Shown here: positions 1-9,167 of the stretch, piece after piece
Numbering within the stretch: the first letter of the stretch is position 1
How the letters are laid out: each line of letters opens with the position of its first letter
Assembly: GCF_008629695.1 (NCBI RefSeq)
Contig: NZ_VWSH01000004.1
Coordinates: 496,001 to 560,000 of the forward strand
Source of the DNA: Taibaiella lutea
GTDB lineage: Bacteria > Bacteroidota > Bacteroidia > Chitinophagales > Chitinophagaceae
Reading direction: 5' to 3'
DNA length: 64,000 nt
Made by a program: the position numbers and the translations under genes
Notes under the pieces: model-generated
Told to the model about the DNA's origin: nothing
Databases searched by the model: none
The model's input: only the letters and a program-made list of their open reading frames with translations

Positions 1-256
1 TGAGAATAGATTGGGCAAGAATGCCCGGAATAATGATAGGCAGATAATTGTGTACATTGCCAGAGATGGCGCCGCCAAACAGATAGGTGAACATAAGCGT
101 GAAGAGGATGGGCTGCACTGTCACATCTACCAGTTGCTCCGGTGTGTAGCGTACTTTCAGTAAACCCCGGTAAGCCATCGTCAATGACTGCTGAATGGTT
201 TGTGCTACAGTAGGCCTTTTATTTAGTTGCTGTGCAGCAATTGTATTTATTTCCAT
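1..256 (-). CDS. ABC-2 type transporter permease, N-terminal part (cut by window edge)
   Basis: Reading the minus strand from an ATG at 256 gives an open frame to the window edge, 85 residues. It starts with a hydrophilic stretch of about 30 residues, then R-Y-T-P-E-Q-L and a first hydrophobic segment with QPILFTLMFTYLFGG. This is the usual N-terminus of DrrB-like ABC-2 permeases, which form the membrane channel of daunorubicin-type exporters. The start lies only 11 bases after the stop of the upstream ATPase gene on the same strand, so the two form one exporter operon. The C-terminal membrane segments lie outside the window. The substrate cannot be told from sequence. Confidence 0.85.
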   Translation of the reverse strand, partial: MEINTIAAQQLNKRPTVAQTIQQSLTMAYRGLLKVRYTPEQLVDVTVQPILFTLMFTYLFGGAISGNVHNYLPIIIPGILAQSIL

Positions 257-267
257 GATATTCTGAA

Positions 268-1251
268 TTATGCATTGATTGGTTTTTGTTTCTCTTTGCC
301 TGTAATGGCCATAAATACTTCATCGAGCGTTGGCGATTTTACACTTACTTCCACCAGTTCAATCTGATGCGTGCGGAACGCCATCAATATATCCGTGATT
401 AAGTCTGGATCGGCCAGCGGTGCGGTAATCCTGCCTTCGGGAGATATATGGCAATCGATTCCAAGTATCTGTCGGATGATATCATCTGCAGTTCCGGCAT
501 CATCCCGCGAACGTAACTGAAGCTCTAATGCTGCAATACCTATGGACGCTTTCAGTTCGGCGGGCGTGCCTTCTGCAATGACCTGCCCACTGTCTATTAC
601 GGCTATGCGATCGGCAAGCTGGTCAGCCTCTTCCAGGTATTGCGTAGTAAGCAATACGGTAGAACCTGAAGCTACCAGTTGCCGAATCGTGTCCCACATT
701 TGCAGGCGTGTCCTCGGGTCAAGTCCCGTAGTAGGTTCATCCAGAAAAATTAACGGCGGCTGAGCAATAAGACTCGCAGCAAGGTCAAGACGGCGACGCA
801 TACCACCCGAAAATTTAGACAGCGGACGCTTCGCAGCTTCCATAAGGTCAAATGATTCCAGTAAATCCGCCGATTTTTTCCTTGCATCCTTTTTGCTTAA
901 ACCCAACAGGCGGGAAAAAAGATAGAGATTTTCCGTAGCGGAGAGCTTTTCATCTACCGATGCATATTGGCCTGTTAATCCGATTAGCTGACGTACAATA
1001 TGTGCGTCGCGTACCGTATCGTAGCCGAAAACAGAGGCATGGCCGCCATCAGGCCGCAGCAAAGTGGAAAGCATACTTATTGTAGTGGTTTTTCCGGCTC
1101 CGTTAGGACCGAGCACGCCATAAATGCAGCCTGCTTCAATGTTGAGGCTTACGCCGTCCACCGCTTTATTATCACCGAAGTGTTTGATAAGCCCTGTAGC
1201 TTCGACTGCAAAGCGGGAATTTTTAATGAGAGATGAAATCGGATGTACCAT
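268..1251 (-). CDS. ABC transporter ATP-binding protein, daunorubicin-resistance (DrrA) type
   Basis: Cytoplasmic ATPase of a two-component exporter; it hydrolyses ATP to drive the permease encoded directly downstream. The 327 residues match the usual DrrA length. Walker A is GPNGAGKTT at about residues 48-56, the signature SGGMRRRLDLA lies near 148-158, and Walker B LIFLDEPTTGLDP follows. The C-terminal 100 residues correspond to the accessory domain typical of DrrA/CcmA-type exporters. The gene is first in the pair and overlaps nothing upstream. Family is certain from the motifs; a role in drug or lipid export is inferred from the DrrAB resemblance. Confidence 0.93.
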   Translation of the reverse strand: MVHPISSLIKNSRFAVEATGLIKHFGDNKAVDGVSLNIEAGCIYGVLGPNGAGKTTTISMLSTLLRPDGGHASVFGYDTVRDAHIVRQLIGLTGQYASVDEKLSATENLYLFSRLLGLSKKDARKKSADLLESFDLMEAAKRPLSKFSGGMRRRLDLAASLIAQPPLIFLDEPTTGLDPRTRLQMWDTIRQLVASGSTVLLTTQYLEEADQLADRIAVIDSGQVIAEGTPAELKASIGIAALELQLRSRDDAGTADDIIRQILGIDCHISPEGRITAPLADPDLITDILMAFRTHQIELVEVSVKSPTLDEVFMAITGKEKQKPINA

Positions 1252-1430
1252 ATTGTTGGTTAAATGATACGCAAATGTATATTGGCAGGCCTTCTGCCTG
1301 AAAAGATATTCGGTAAAATGTATCGGAATATCGGCGACCCGACAAGTTGTTCCGACGCAACACCCTGATGAATATTGGCAATGATATTAAGTTATAATAC
1401 CGGTTTGCACCCTACCTGCAATCCATCGCT

Positions 1431-1467
1431 AAAAAAAAGCAGCATATCATAAATATGACATGCTGCT
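1431..1467 (-). terminator. Rho-independent terminator after the T9SS-domain gene
   Basis: On the minus strand a stem built on AGCAGCAT and ATGCTGCT with an AT-rich inner part is followed by eight T residues. It lies about 50 bases past the stop of the gene at 1517-2284. Confidence 0.8.
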
Positions 1468-1516
1468 ACCGTTATGGATTTATGAAAAGCAATGATTTAT
1501 AACATAGAGGGAAATA

Positions 1517-2284
1517 CTATTTTTTTACAAACCTTAAAGAAGCATTTGTCGTTATTCCCCGGAAGTTTATAAAATAGGCTCCTGAGCTGATGCTGCTTAT
1601 ATCAAGGTTGCCTGCCGATTGCATATCCTCTTTCAATAACACCTTCCCGTTTATATCAATGACAGATATTGTTCCCGGTTCCGGCACCAAAATCTGAATG
1701 ATATTTATTGCAGGATTAGGCGATACCGAAAATGCAAGCGAAGCCCTTGAATTGTTTAATTTAACTACAGGAGAATACACAAATTTCCCGTTGATATCTA
1801 CCTGCTTCAGCCTGTAATAATTAATACCGTTTGCATAAGCTTCATCAGTATAGGAATAAGAAATCTTGCCTGCGCTGTTGCCACCGGGTGCTTTGGTAGC
1901 AACCCTGGTTATGGTAACAAACTTTATACCATCAATGCTGCGCTCAAGAGCAAAGTAATTATTGTTTTCCTCATGGTATGTTTCCCATAAAAGCAAGTTG
2001 GCATTTTCTTCCGCTTTGCCGCTGAAAGTCATTTGCACAGGTAAAGGCACGATATTCAGCGAAGGCTGATTGAAGCCCTGTGACATTATAGGATTGCTCC
2101 CTGCAGTGGTTATGATTGCCTCACCGGTTGTGAAAGTTAGGCTGTTACCGCCTGAAAGCATAGTCGTAGCTCCCGCAGAAGCAATGATATACTGATCAAC
2201 TGACTGACACATTCCTTGCTGCATTGAAAAACATAATGCAAAGAGTAAAGCCGGCAATTGTATAAATATGGACGAATTTTTCAT
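1517..2284 (-). CDS. Secreted protein with type IX secretion C-terminal sorting domain
   Basis: The 255-residue product begins with a Sec signal peptide (MKNSSIFIQLPALLFALCF..., cleavage near residue 26). The C-terminal 75 residues have the layout of a type A T9SS sorting domain: SVSPNPAINIIQI, then IDINGKVLL, then ISSGAYFINF and a basic end in RFVKK. Such domains send proteins through the outer membrane and are then cleaved or anchored to the surface. The middle (about 85-175) has a Tyr-rich beta pattern common in cell-surface proteins (YYRLKQVDINGKFVYS). No enzyme motif is visible. A strong terminator follows, and the upstream gene at 2324-3514 lies 39 bases away on the same strand, so the two may be co-transcribed. 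Confidence 0.88.
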   Translation of the reverse strand: MKNSSIFIQLPALLFALCFSMQQGMCQSVDQYIIASAGATTMLSGGNSLTFTTGEAIITTAGSNPIMSQGFNQPSLNIVPLPVQMTFSGKAEENANLLLWETYHEENNNYFALERSIDGIKFVTITRVATKAPGGNSAGKISYSYTDEAYANGINYYRLKQVDINGKFVYSPVVKLNNSRASLAFSVSPNPAINIIQILVPEPGTISVIDINGKVLLKEDMQSAGNLDISSISSGAYFINFRGITTNASLRFVKK

Positions 2285-2323
2285 AATATTTTAGTTTTTC
2301 AGGTTAGAAAATCCCGGTACCGG

Positions 2324-3514
2324 TTAGTTAATGTTAATACCTGCGCTGGCATAACCCGCTATTGTATTAACCAAATTGAGTCCGGAAGCGGTAGATGAAA
2401 AAACTAAAAGATAACGGTTGCCTGCAACCACAGGTATGCTCAATCCTGTTGTAATTCCTGTTGCAGTAGTGCCTATTGCCAGGCTCACGCCGGATAATCC
2501 CGGAGCAAGCGTTACAACTGCTCCCGGAACAGGTGAAAATGTATTGCTTCCTGATGGCGCACTGTATAATTGGGCATTGATATTAACGCTGGTACCTAAT
2601 AAAGATACAGCGGCAGTAAGGCTGAAGTGTGCAGTCATGGAGCTGATGGTTCCCGACCTTGGAGCTACAAAAGCAAAATTGAGTAAAGTACCACCTGCTC
2701 CGGTCAAATCAATAGTAGTACCTAAAAGGCTTACACCCGTAGCAGAACTGCCGAAGCCTACTAAAGATCCTGTACCGGCAAGCCCCCCCGCAACAGTAGT
2801 TACCACAACAGGTAAACCTGATGCAAAAGGAAGGATGGCTCCGGTACTGCTTATATCCGTACTGTTTGCAACCCTTACCCAGGCAGTGCCGTTATAATAA
2901 TAGAAGCCCGATGTATTATCTGTCTGATAAATCAATAAACCAGTTGCAGGAGTAGCAGGCCTGTTGGTGAATGTAATACGCGGAATCAGTATACCCGTAT
3001 TTGTGGAAGAAACATCCAGCTTGGCGCTTGTATTGGGCGTTCCGCCTATACCCACATTGCCTGTGTTATTGTTCACAATATTGCTGCCCGTAATACTCCA
3101 TCTGTTGTCGTTGCTTGTCAGTGCATTCAATGCATAAGGCACACTTACCAGCTGAACATTTGCAAGAGATTGGTAGGTCGTTCCTCCCGTAATATCAGCT
3201 TCTACCTGCAGGTACTTATTATTGGTGCCCCAGTTTATTGTATTAAAAGTTCCTGTTACAGGTGTTCCGCCTCCTATCTGTATGTTCACAAGCCCTAATG
3301 CATTAGTCGATAAAGATTGTGTTTCCTGGTAAAGCACCGTTCCGGTACTGGTGCCGTCATGGATGGTAAACCTCAATGATACCGTCTGGTTGGTAACCGG
3401 GTTTCCGGCCGCATTTCTTACTACTGCCTGATAGTTTACCAATTGGGGAGTCTGGCTGAATGTTACTCCGATAAACAAGATGAAAGCCGCTACGAGTAAT
3501 GTAATTTTTTTCAT
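2324..3514 (-). CDS. Secreted surface protein with BclB-like exosporium domain
   Basis: The 396-residue product has a signal peptide ([21 protein letters not shown]). Residues about 22-130 form a domain common in Bacteroidota surface proteins ([25 protein letters not shown] ... VPYALNA). A linker at about 150-215 ([19 protein letters not shown]) resembles tail-fibre and surface-protein linkers. The C-terminal 170 residues start with [20 protein letters not shown] and end with [12 protein letters not shown] recognise this as the BclB-type domain known from Bacillus exosporium glycoproteins. Function is unknown; a surface adhesive or coat role is inferred. It lacks an obvious T9SS sorting domain of its own. 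Confidence 0.8.
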   Translation of the reverse strand: MKKITLLVAAFILFIGVTFSQTPQLVNYQAVVRNAAGNPVTNQTVSLRFTIHDGTSTGTVLYQETQSLSTNALGLVNIQIGGGTPVTGTFNTINWGTNNKYLQVEADITGGTTYQSLANVQLVSVPYALNALTSNDNRWSITGSNIVNNNTGNVGIGGTPNTSAKLDVSSTNTGILIPRITFTNRPATPATGLLIYQTDNTSGFYYYNGTAWVRVANSTDISSTGAILPFASGLPVVVTTVAGGLAGTGSLVGFGSSATGVSLLGTTIDLTGAGGTLLNFAFVAPRSGTISSMTAHFSLTAAVSLLGTSVNINAQLYSAPSGSNTFSPVPGAVVTLAPGLSGVSLAIGTTATGITTGLSIPVVAGNRYLLVFSSTASGLNLVNTIAGYASAGININ

Positions 3515-4493
3515 AATCGTTAGTTTTTTTAGTTAGAAAAGATTTGAAACTATAATGGAAACGATTCTGAAATGTTTGTAAGATACTTGTATTAAAAATC
3601 ACATAAAGCAAATAAATAATTCAATAAATTAGCTAAACATTATAACATAACTGAAAATATCATATTTATTAAATAGTAAGTTTAATTAAGATTAAAAAGG
3701 CGTTTCATTTTGTAGAAAATTGTGAATTATGGATTTACAAACACATTGTTTAAAGTCAACAAAACAACATAGTTGTGTAGTTATGAATATTGAATGTTTT
3801 CATCTATATGTAAAAGAAGCATTTAATTATTCTATTGATTATACTGTTATAATTATGCAAAAACCACCAACAGGTCAGTGATGTTAAATAAAGATAGCAT
3901 GAGTGCAAATACATACGCTATCGGCCGCAAGTAACAGGTTATAGATGCCAATTACATAATGCGCTGAGGATAAATGTAAAACAATGGAGGATGAAGGCAA
4001 ACCTGCCCGCAATCGAAATACAATACATTGACATGCGGTATATAGACCATTGACGACATATACAAAATTTGGCGAGAGATACAGGTACTTTTTTTCTTTC
4101 AATTCATCGTAATTGAATATATTGTCAAATTCCTTGAAAATTACGAATCGAAAGGTTGCTTTGATTAATTGTTTCTACTGCGGCAACCTTCTGTTCGCTG
4201 AATGTAAAAGGCTGCTTTGGTACATCTTCACATTATCTATCGTAAAGGATTTCATATTCCCACATAGTCTCTCTAAGGGGATTTTGCGAAGCGTTTGTAC
4301 AAAAACATTAGCTTTGTAATATGTCTGTCAGAACAATATAGAAGCAACAGAATGATTGTTCCGGCCGAGGTATAATCATCCATAAACTTCCACATGGAGC
4401 TTACATATTTTCATATATAAAAACAAAGTAGATAACTAATTGATTATTAATTTATTCAGATAAAAATCAATAGCTTATTCTAAGCCATTATTA
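3515..4493. other. Long intergenic stretch without a convincing gene
   Basis: About 980 AT-rich bases. Short open frames at 3884-4102 (minus) and 4113-4319 (plus) have Cys-rich, low-complexity products with no family look and are probably chance. The BclB-domain gene's promoter should lie in the left 150 bases. A TAGCTTTG box occurs near 4309 on the plus strand but no gene follows it. Confidence 0.5.
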
Positions 4494-4853
4494 TCATACA
4501 ACTACCCAAACACCTTCCAAATAAAGTTTATAGCGCATGGGTTGCGTTTCGCCAAAAGCAAAAACAAGAATGGCATCATTTCTTTTACAGAAAAATAATC
4601 CTAAACCGCTGCTCCCCTTCAGCAAATGTAGGAAACCTTCATCAATGGTAAAATTGCCGGTCTTTAAAATAGCTTTATAATCAGCACTATCAATAGTGCC
4701 TTTCAGGTCTTCAAATCTGTTACCGGCAAAATCAGCTATCCGTACAGGGCCGCCTGCTTCGATGTGGGTATTCAATTCAAACGAACCTGCCAGGGCTTCC
4801 CCTTCGAAGCCGTCAAAGAGCAGCGATTTTTCAATGGCATATTTTGTAATCAT
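4494..4853 (-). CDS. Small cytosolic protein, candidate immunity factor for the TNT toxin
   Basis: 119 residues, no signal peptide and no membrane segment, acidic to neutral, beta-rich pattern. I do not recognise a family. It begins 10 bases after the stop of the TNT-domain gene on the same strand, so the two are almost certainly co-transcribed. TNT toxins are known to be paired with a small neutralising protein (IFT in Mycobacterium tuberculosis), and this gene has the position, size and cellular location expected of such a partner. The immunity role is inference from context only. Confidence 0.75.
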   Translation of the reverse strand: MITKYAIEKSLLFDGFEGEALAGSFELNTHIEAGGPVRIADFAGNRFEDLKGTIDSADYKAILKTGNFTIDEGFLHLLKGSSGLGLFFCKRNDAILVFAFGETQPMRYKLYLEGVWVVV

Positions 4854-4863
4854 AAATCAATAA

Positions 4864-5481
4864 CTACCGTGGCTGTGTTACGTCCGGTATATTCTGAAGG
4901 TAACCATTTTGTACCAAATCGTTGATGGTATAAGGCAATTGATATTGAAGACCCAGCCCAACCTGTCCAAACCATGGAATAGCGGTGCCTTCATTTACAT
5001 TCGGAATTGTTTTTATAATCCTGTAAACATGGTAAGGATATGTCCTTGCAGTATCTTGCAATGAACGATCCTTAAACGGTTCACCCGCCGGAGCCACAAA
5101 TCTTCCCCATTGATCGGTAAACACGCCGTCAACAACCTTGCCGCCATAGCGGTCAACAAGCACTCCTGAGTCGAGCGTTACTATTTTTGAATAAACAGCG
5201 CCATTATTGGGCGGCCATCCGCCATTCAGGTTGTTTACCTTGAACAAGGTTTCCAGTGTAGCCCATTGTTCCATTTTCCAGAGTTGCCAGGCAACGGCGG
5301 CTATGGTTTTCAGGCTGGTATCGGTTAATGCCGAAACAGCTTTAAAAGTGTCGAAGCTTACGCCCCGTACAATGGCAGACGATAAGGTTTTTGTTTGAAG
5401 TTTTGGCTGCGTGGTTTGTTGTGCCGTGGTCAAAAAAGGCATCAGCAGCGCTACGAACAGTAGTACTTTGAATTGTTTCAT
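4864..5481 (-). CDS. Secreted TNT-domain protein, predicted NAD+ glycohydrolase toxin
   Basis: The 205-residue product starts with a Sec signal peptide (MKQFKVLLFVALLMPFLTTA, cleavage about residue 20). Residues about 105-197 read as a TNT domain, the NAD+-hydrolysing fold of the tuberculosis necrotizing toxin: VDRYGG at 109-114, PAGEPFKDRSL at 131-141, YPYHVYRI at 148-155, and PWFGQVGLGLQYQLP at 169-183. Arg111, Arg139, His151 and Gln179 fall where the catalytic residues R757, R780, H792 and Q822 of TNT would be expected; R139-H151 is 12 residues as in TNT and H151-Q179 is 28 against 30. There is no T9SS sorting domain, PAAR or other delivery domain, so the export route beyond the inner membrane is unknown. 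The next gene is the probable immunity gene. Confidence 0.82.
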   Translation of the reverse strand: MKQFKVLLFVALLMPFLTTAQQTTQPKLQTKTLSSAIVRGVSFDTFKAVSALTDTSLKTIAAVAWQLWKMEQWATLETLFKVNNLNGGWPPNNGAVYSKIVTLDSGVLVDRYGGKVVDGVFTDQWGRFVAPAGEPFKDRSLQDTARTYPYHVYRIIKTIPNVNEGTAIPWFGQVGLGLQYQLPYTINDLVQNGYLQNIPDVTQPR

Positions 5482-5731
5482 TAGTTGGTGAATTGGTTAT
5501 TGATTTTTTTACGGGATAAATATAAGGCGGTTATATCTCTTTTCAAAGTACAATAGATATATTTTCATATATTATTTACCAAGCATTCAAACATCATTCC
5601 AATACACTGTTTTCCAAAGGTTTCTGATTATAAAGGAAGCATTCAATGTCATTACAGCCAATAATTATTAACTTCAATGCTTCTTTACACTCTTATCGGA
5701 TATCTTTATGATTAACACTTTAATCAACCGG

Positions 5732-6700
5732 ATGAAAAAAGTAATACTAATAGCCCTGATGCTCCTGCTCTTTCCTTTTATTTCTAAAAGTCAGAGCGGC
5801 AACGACAATACAAAGCAAAAGATTGACACGACGGAAGTAGCGGAAATCAATGGTATAAAACAGTTTATAAGCATAAAAGGAAATAACAGTGCACAGCCCA
5901 TACTGTTATTGCTACATGGCGGCCCCGGAACGTCTTTAGCAGAAAGCGCTGAAAGCTTTACAGACAAGCTGAAAGATGAATTTATAGTAATCAACTGGGA
6001 TCAGCGGCAGACGGGAGAAACTGCAAAGCTAAATGCAGGAAACCAACCCTTAAGTGTTGACTTAATGATAAGCGATGCGGAACAGATAATTCAGTATATA
6101 CTGCATCAATATAACCGCCAAAAGCTGTATCTGGTTTCACATTCCTGGGGTTCTGTACTTGGCTTCGACATTGCACGAAACCATCCGGAACTGCTGTATG
6201 CCTATGTAGGCATCAGCCCGATTGTAGACGAAGGCAAAGCTGAAGTATTAACACTGCATATGCTGAAAGACTGGGCAAAAAATACAGGCGATTCAACCGC
6301 TTTGAATGAAATAAATCAAATAAACCTGCCGCTGGAAACAACAAAGGATTTATTCACTTTCCAAAAATGGCTGTTTATTAAGAACGATGTTGAATTTGCG
6401 CGCAAAGACGACTTCAAAACCAATTACTATAATTGGATGAATATATGGTTCCGGTTATGGAAAGAGTCTGTGAGAGTAAGCATGTTCGACCATTCAAAAA
6501 CTTATGATTGCCCGGTTTACTTTATTGAAGGAAATGCGGATAAATACGAATCGCATAATCTGGTGAAAGACTATTACGATTATTTCAAAGCCCCTCAAAA
6601 AGATCTTTACTGGATGAAAAAATCGGGACATACCGTATTCAATACCGAGCCGGATAAGCTTCAGGAAACAATTATTAAAATAAAGAAGAAAACGATGTAA
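5732..6700 (+). CDS. Alpha/beta hydrolase, secreted, proline-iminopeptidase-like
   Basis: Hydrolase of unknown substrate. The start at 5732 is preferred over an in-frame ATG at 5708 because it puts the signal peptide (MKKVILIALMLLLFPFISKS) at the N-terminus and because a -7-like box overlaps 5708. The oxyanion motif LLLHGGPGTS and the nucleophile elbow SHSWGS are clear; an Asp in EGNADKY and the His in KKSGHTVF complete a plausible triad. HGGPG is typical of the prolyl aminopeptidase branch. About 322 residues, normal for the family. Periplasmic location inferred from the signal peptide. The lipoprotein gene follows after 30 bases. Confidence 0.85.
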   Translation: MKKVILIALMLLLFPFISKSQSGNDNTKQKIDTTEVAEINGIKQFISIKGNNSAQPILLLLHGGPGTSLAESAESFTDKLKDEFIVINWDQRQTGETAKLNAGNQPLSVDLMISDAEQIIQYILHQYNRQKLYLVSHSWGSVLGFDIARNHPELLYAYVGISPIVDEGKAEVLTLHMLKDWAKNTGDSTALNEINQINLPLETTKDLFTFQKWLFIKNDVEFARKDDFKTNYYNWMNIWFRLWKESVRVSMFDHSKTYDCPVYFIEGNADKYESHNLVKDYYDYFKAPQKDLYWMKKSGHTVFNTEPDKLQETIIKIKKKTM

Positions 6701-6730
6701 GCAGCAATTCTGATTTGAATATTTAACACC

Positions 6731-7282
6731 ATGATTTTAAACCCGATAAAAAGGCTTTTGTGTGTTTTAGTTTTGGGGCCTTTGTTGCTGCTCCTTTCGT
6801 GTAATCAGCAAACACCCGCTCAAACCGAATCTATTGCTTCGGACAATAACAATAATACTCAACACAGTTTTGGGCAATATTGCAATAGCCGTTTTGGCTT
6901 TTGCATCGATTACCCGAAGGATATACTTGAAATGCAATCTGAAAGCCAGAGCGGTGATGGCAATGATTTTATGGACAATAAAAATGTTGTGGTTTTAACT
7001 GTATTTGGCAGAAGAAATGAAACGCCTGATGGCGACGAAATAAGTCTTTCGGATCAATTTAAAAACGACATACAAGAACTTGACACTACCGGCAGCGATA
7101 TCACTTATCAAAAACTCGGCAAAAAGCTATATGTTATTTCAGGCCTGAAGAACAATAAAATTTTTTACCGAAAGACAATCTTGTTAAAGGAAGCTTTTGC
7201 TTTTGCAATAATGGAATACCAACAAAGCGATTCGCTTATTTACAATCCATTGGTTGCCTCTGTTTCCAATTCATTCAAATAA
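6731..7282 (+). CDS. Predicted lipoprotein of unknown function
   Basis: 183 residues with a lipoprotein signal peptide: basic start, hydrophobic core LLCVLVLGPLLLLL and lipobox ending SC at residue 24. The mature part has no family I recognise; it includes Cys-bearing YCNSRFGFCIDYP at about 55-67, a pattern seen in small Bacteroidota lipoproteins. It lies 30 bases after the hydrolase gene and probably shares its transcript. Confidence 0.7.
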   Translation: MILNPIKRLLCVLVLGPLLLLLSCNQQTPAQTESIASDNNNNTQHSFGQYCNSRFGFCIDYPKDILEMQSESQSGDGNDFMDNKNVVVLTVFGRRNETPDGDEISLSDQFKNDIQELDTTGSDITYQKLGKKLYVISGLKNNKIFYRKTILLKEAFAFAIMEYQQSDSLIYNPLVASVSNSFK

Positions 7283-7376
7283 GCCAAACCAACTATTAAT
7301 TTCACCACTTTACAAGCGAAAGGATATAGAAAAGAACAAATGGCTCCGTTAAAGGTTATTAAAAGAAAATCAACTG

Positions 7377-8909
7377 ATGGAACATTCATCAATCCATAAA
7401 ACGCAGGTAGTGATAGCAGGTGCTGGGCCTACGGGCTTGAGCCTGGCTGCCCAGCTAATAAGGCACAATATTGATTTTATAATACTTGAAAGGAATGAAG
7501 CGACCACTCATCTATCCAAAGCGGTAGTGGTACAGGCGCGTAGCCTTGAAATATTTGAGGAGCTTGGCATTATTGAAGAAGCTATGAAACTAGGCCGTGA
7601 AACGACCGGCATGAATCTATTCTATAAAGGCAAACGCAAAGCGGCCATAGACCTCAAGGATCTGGGCGAAGGCGTGAGCAGGTTTCCTTTTGCACTTTCG
7701 CTTGAACAAAGTAAAACTGAACATCTCTTGGCAGCATATCTTTCTCAGAAAGGAAAACAGGTGCAATGGAAATCGGAAGTGATATATTTTGACCAGCAAG
7801 CAGACAAGGTGCTGGTTTATTATAAAGATAGCAGCGGCAGAGCACAAGAAATAGAGGCTGATTATCTGGTGGGTTGTGACGGCGCAGGCAGTGTAGTACG
7901 GCATCAGCTGAACCTCACATTTTCGGGAAGTACAAAACCCAAATTGTTTTATGTAGCGGATGTAGTGCTTTCCAGTACGGTAATTAATGAAGATAACCTG
8001 TACATGTATATGATAAAGAAGGGGTTTGTACTTTTTTTTCCGATGGAAGGTGCGGGACATTATCGTATTGTGGGTATTGTACCGGAACATCAGCAGACTA
8101 AAGCCGAATATACTTTTGAAGACATAAAGCCGCTTATTACGAAAGAAATCGTTTCTCCGATAGAGTTTACGGAACTAAGATGGTTTTCAACTTATAAAGT
8201 GCACAGCCGCATGGCAGATGCTTTTATGGACAAACGATGCTTTGTGGCGGGAGATGCGGCACATATTCATACGCCTGCAGGCGGACAGGGCATGAACACT
8301 GGGATACAAGATGCTTACAATTTAGCATGGAAAATTGCTTACACATTAACAGGTGAGGTAAATGACAATGTATTAAAAACCTATAATACCGAACGCTGCG
8401 GGAATGCAAAACATCTGCTGCAAACCACCGACAGGATGTTTGATGTGATATCGGGCGTTAATCCTTTCTGGAACACCATCAGGCTTGCTTTCTTTCCCTT
8501 GTTCCTTTCCGTACTTTCAAAAAGCAGGTTTATAAAACAGCGGATTTTTCCATTGCTATCACAAACAGGCATTGCTTATCCTGAAAGTTACCTGACTTTA
8601 GAAAGCGCTGTCGAAAAAGTAAGGGCCGGCGACCGGATGCATTACTTTGTGTTTGCCGATGGCAAACACATATTCAGTTATCTGACAGAGCCCGTTTTCA
8701 AATTACTGTTTTTCGGGAAAAAAGATATTCAGAATCCATTGAAAGATGCTCCTATCAAAATGACATTTCATGCCTTCAATGAAATTCCTGCCACGCTTTT
8801 TGGAAACAATACTGAATTTTATATCTTATTACGCCCGGACAATCACATTTCATATATCGGGAAGGATATAGATGCCTGCAGGAAAATGACAGAGAAAATA
8901 AGCAATTGA
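7377..8909 (+). CDS. FAD-dependent aromatic-type monooxygenase (PHBH/UbiH fold)
   Basis: 510 residues of the class A flavoprotein hydroxylase family (phenol or pentachlorophenol hydroxylase-like). The N-terminal Rossmann motif VVIAGAGPTGLSLAAQL (GxGxxG at 15-20) binds FAD, VGCDGAGSVVR is the middle DG motif, and VAGDAAHIHTPAGGQGMNTG near 290-308 is the GD motif that contacts the FAD ribityl chain. Residues beyond about 400 form the shorter C-terminal region; the full thioredoxin-like domain of phenol hydroxylases seems reduced. These enzymes use NAD(P)H and O2 to hydroxylate aromatic or polyketide substrates; the substrate is not predictable here. Confidence 0.9.
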   Translation: MEHSSIHKTQVVIAGAGPTGLSLAAQLIRHNIDFIILERNEATTHLSKAVVVQARSLEIFEELGIIEEAMKLGRETTGMNLFYKGKRKAAIDLKDLGEGVSRFPFALSLEQSKTEHLLAAYLSQKGKQVQWKSEVIYFDQQADKVLVYYKDSSGRAQEIEADYLVGCDGAGSVVRHQLNLTFSGSTKPKLFYVADVVLSSTVINEDNLYMYMIKKGFVLFFPMEGAGHYRIVGIVPEHQQTKAEYTFEDIKPLITKEIVSPIEFTELRWFSTYKVHSRMADAFMDKRCFVAGDAAHIHTPAGGQGMNTGIQDAYNLAWKIAYTLTGEVNDNVLKTYNTERCGNAKHLLQTTDRMFDVISGVNPFWNTIRLAFFPLFLSVLSKSRFIKQRIFPLLSQTGIAYPESYLTLESAVEKVRAGDRMHYFVFADGKHIFSYLTEPVFKLLFFGKKDIQNPLKDAPIKMTFHAFNEIPATLFGNNTEFYILLRPDNHISYIGKDIDACRKMTEKISN

Positions 8910-9000
8910 AATCAGCGGTAAAAACTCAACGTCATTAATCTAAGCTTCAAAGCTTTGCTATCCTGAACTGCTTTTTTCTTTTACAGACCTTAATGCTATG

Positions 9001-9025
9001 TGCCTATCCCGCCAGGCGGGATAAG
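9001..9025. repeat. Perfect palindrome between convergent genes
   Basis: TATCCCGCC A GGCGGGATA, a 9-base perfect stem with a one-base centre at 9003-9023, between the stops of the monooxygenase and the usher-like gene. GC-rich against its AT-rich surroundings; it may be a dispersed repeat or a terminator remnant. Confidence 0.5.
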
Positions 9026-9167
9026 TCGTGTTTAATTAAACCACATAGATACATAGACAACCAGTGTCAGATAAAGATTGTGTTGAAAGAATAAGATAGA
9101 AAACAAGTTTTAAACATAGTCAATCCTTAAGGTAATGGCATTGGTAAAAACTTATTAGAGTAAGCCG

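Noticed and set aside
2418-2897. 159-codon plus-strand frame over the BclB-domain gene
   Set aside because: Antisense shadow of a gene with strong domain evidence.
3884-4319. Two open frames of about 70 codons in the long gap
   Set aside because: Cys/Leu-rich products without signal peptide, family pattern or ribosome site; the DNA is AT-rich and looks non-coding.
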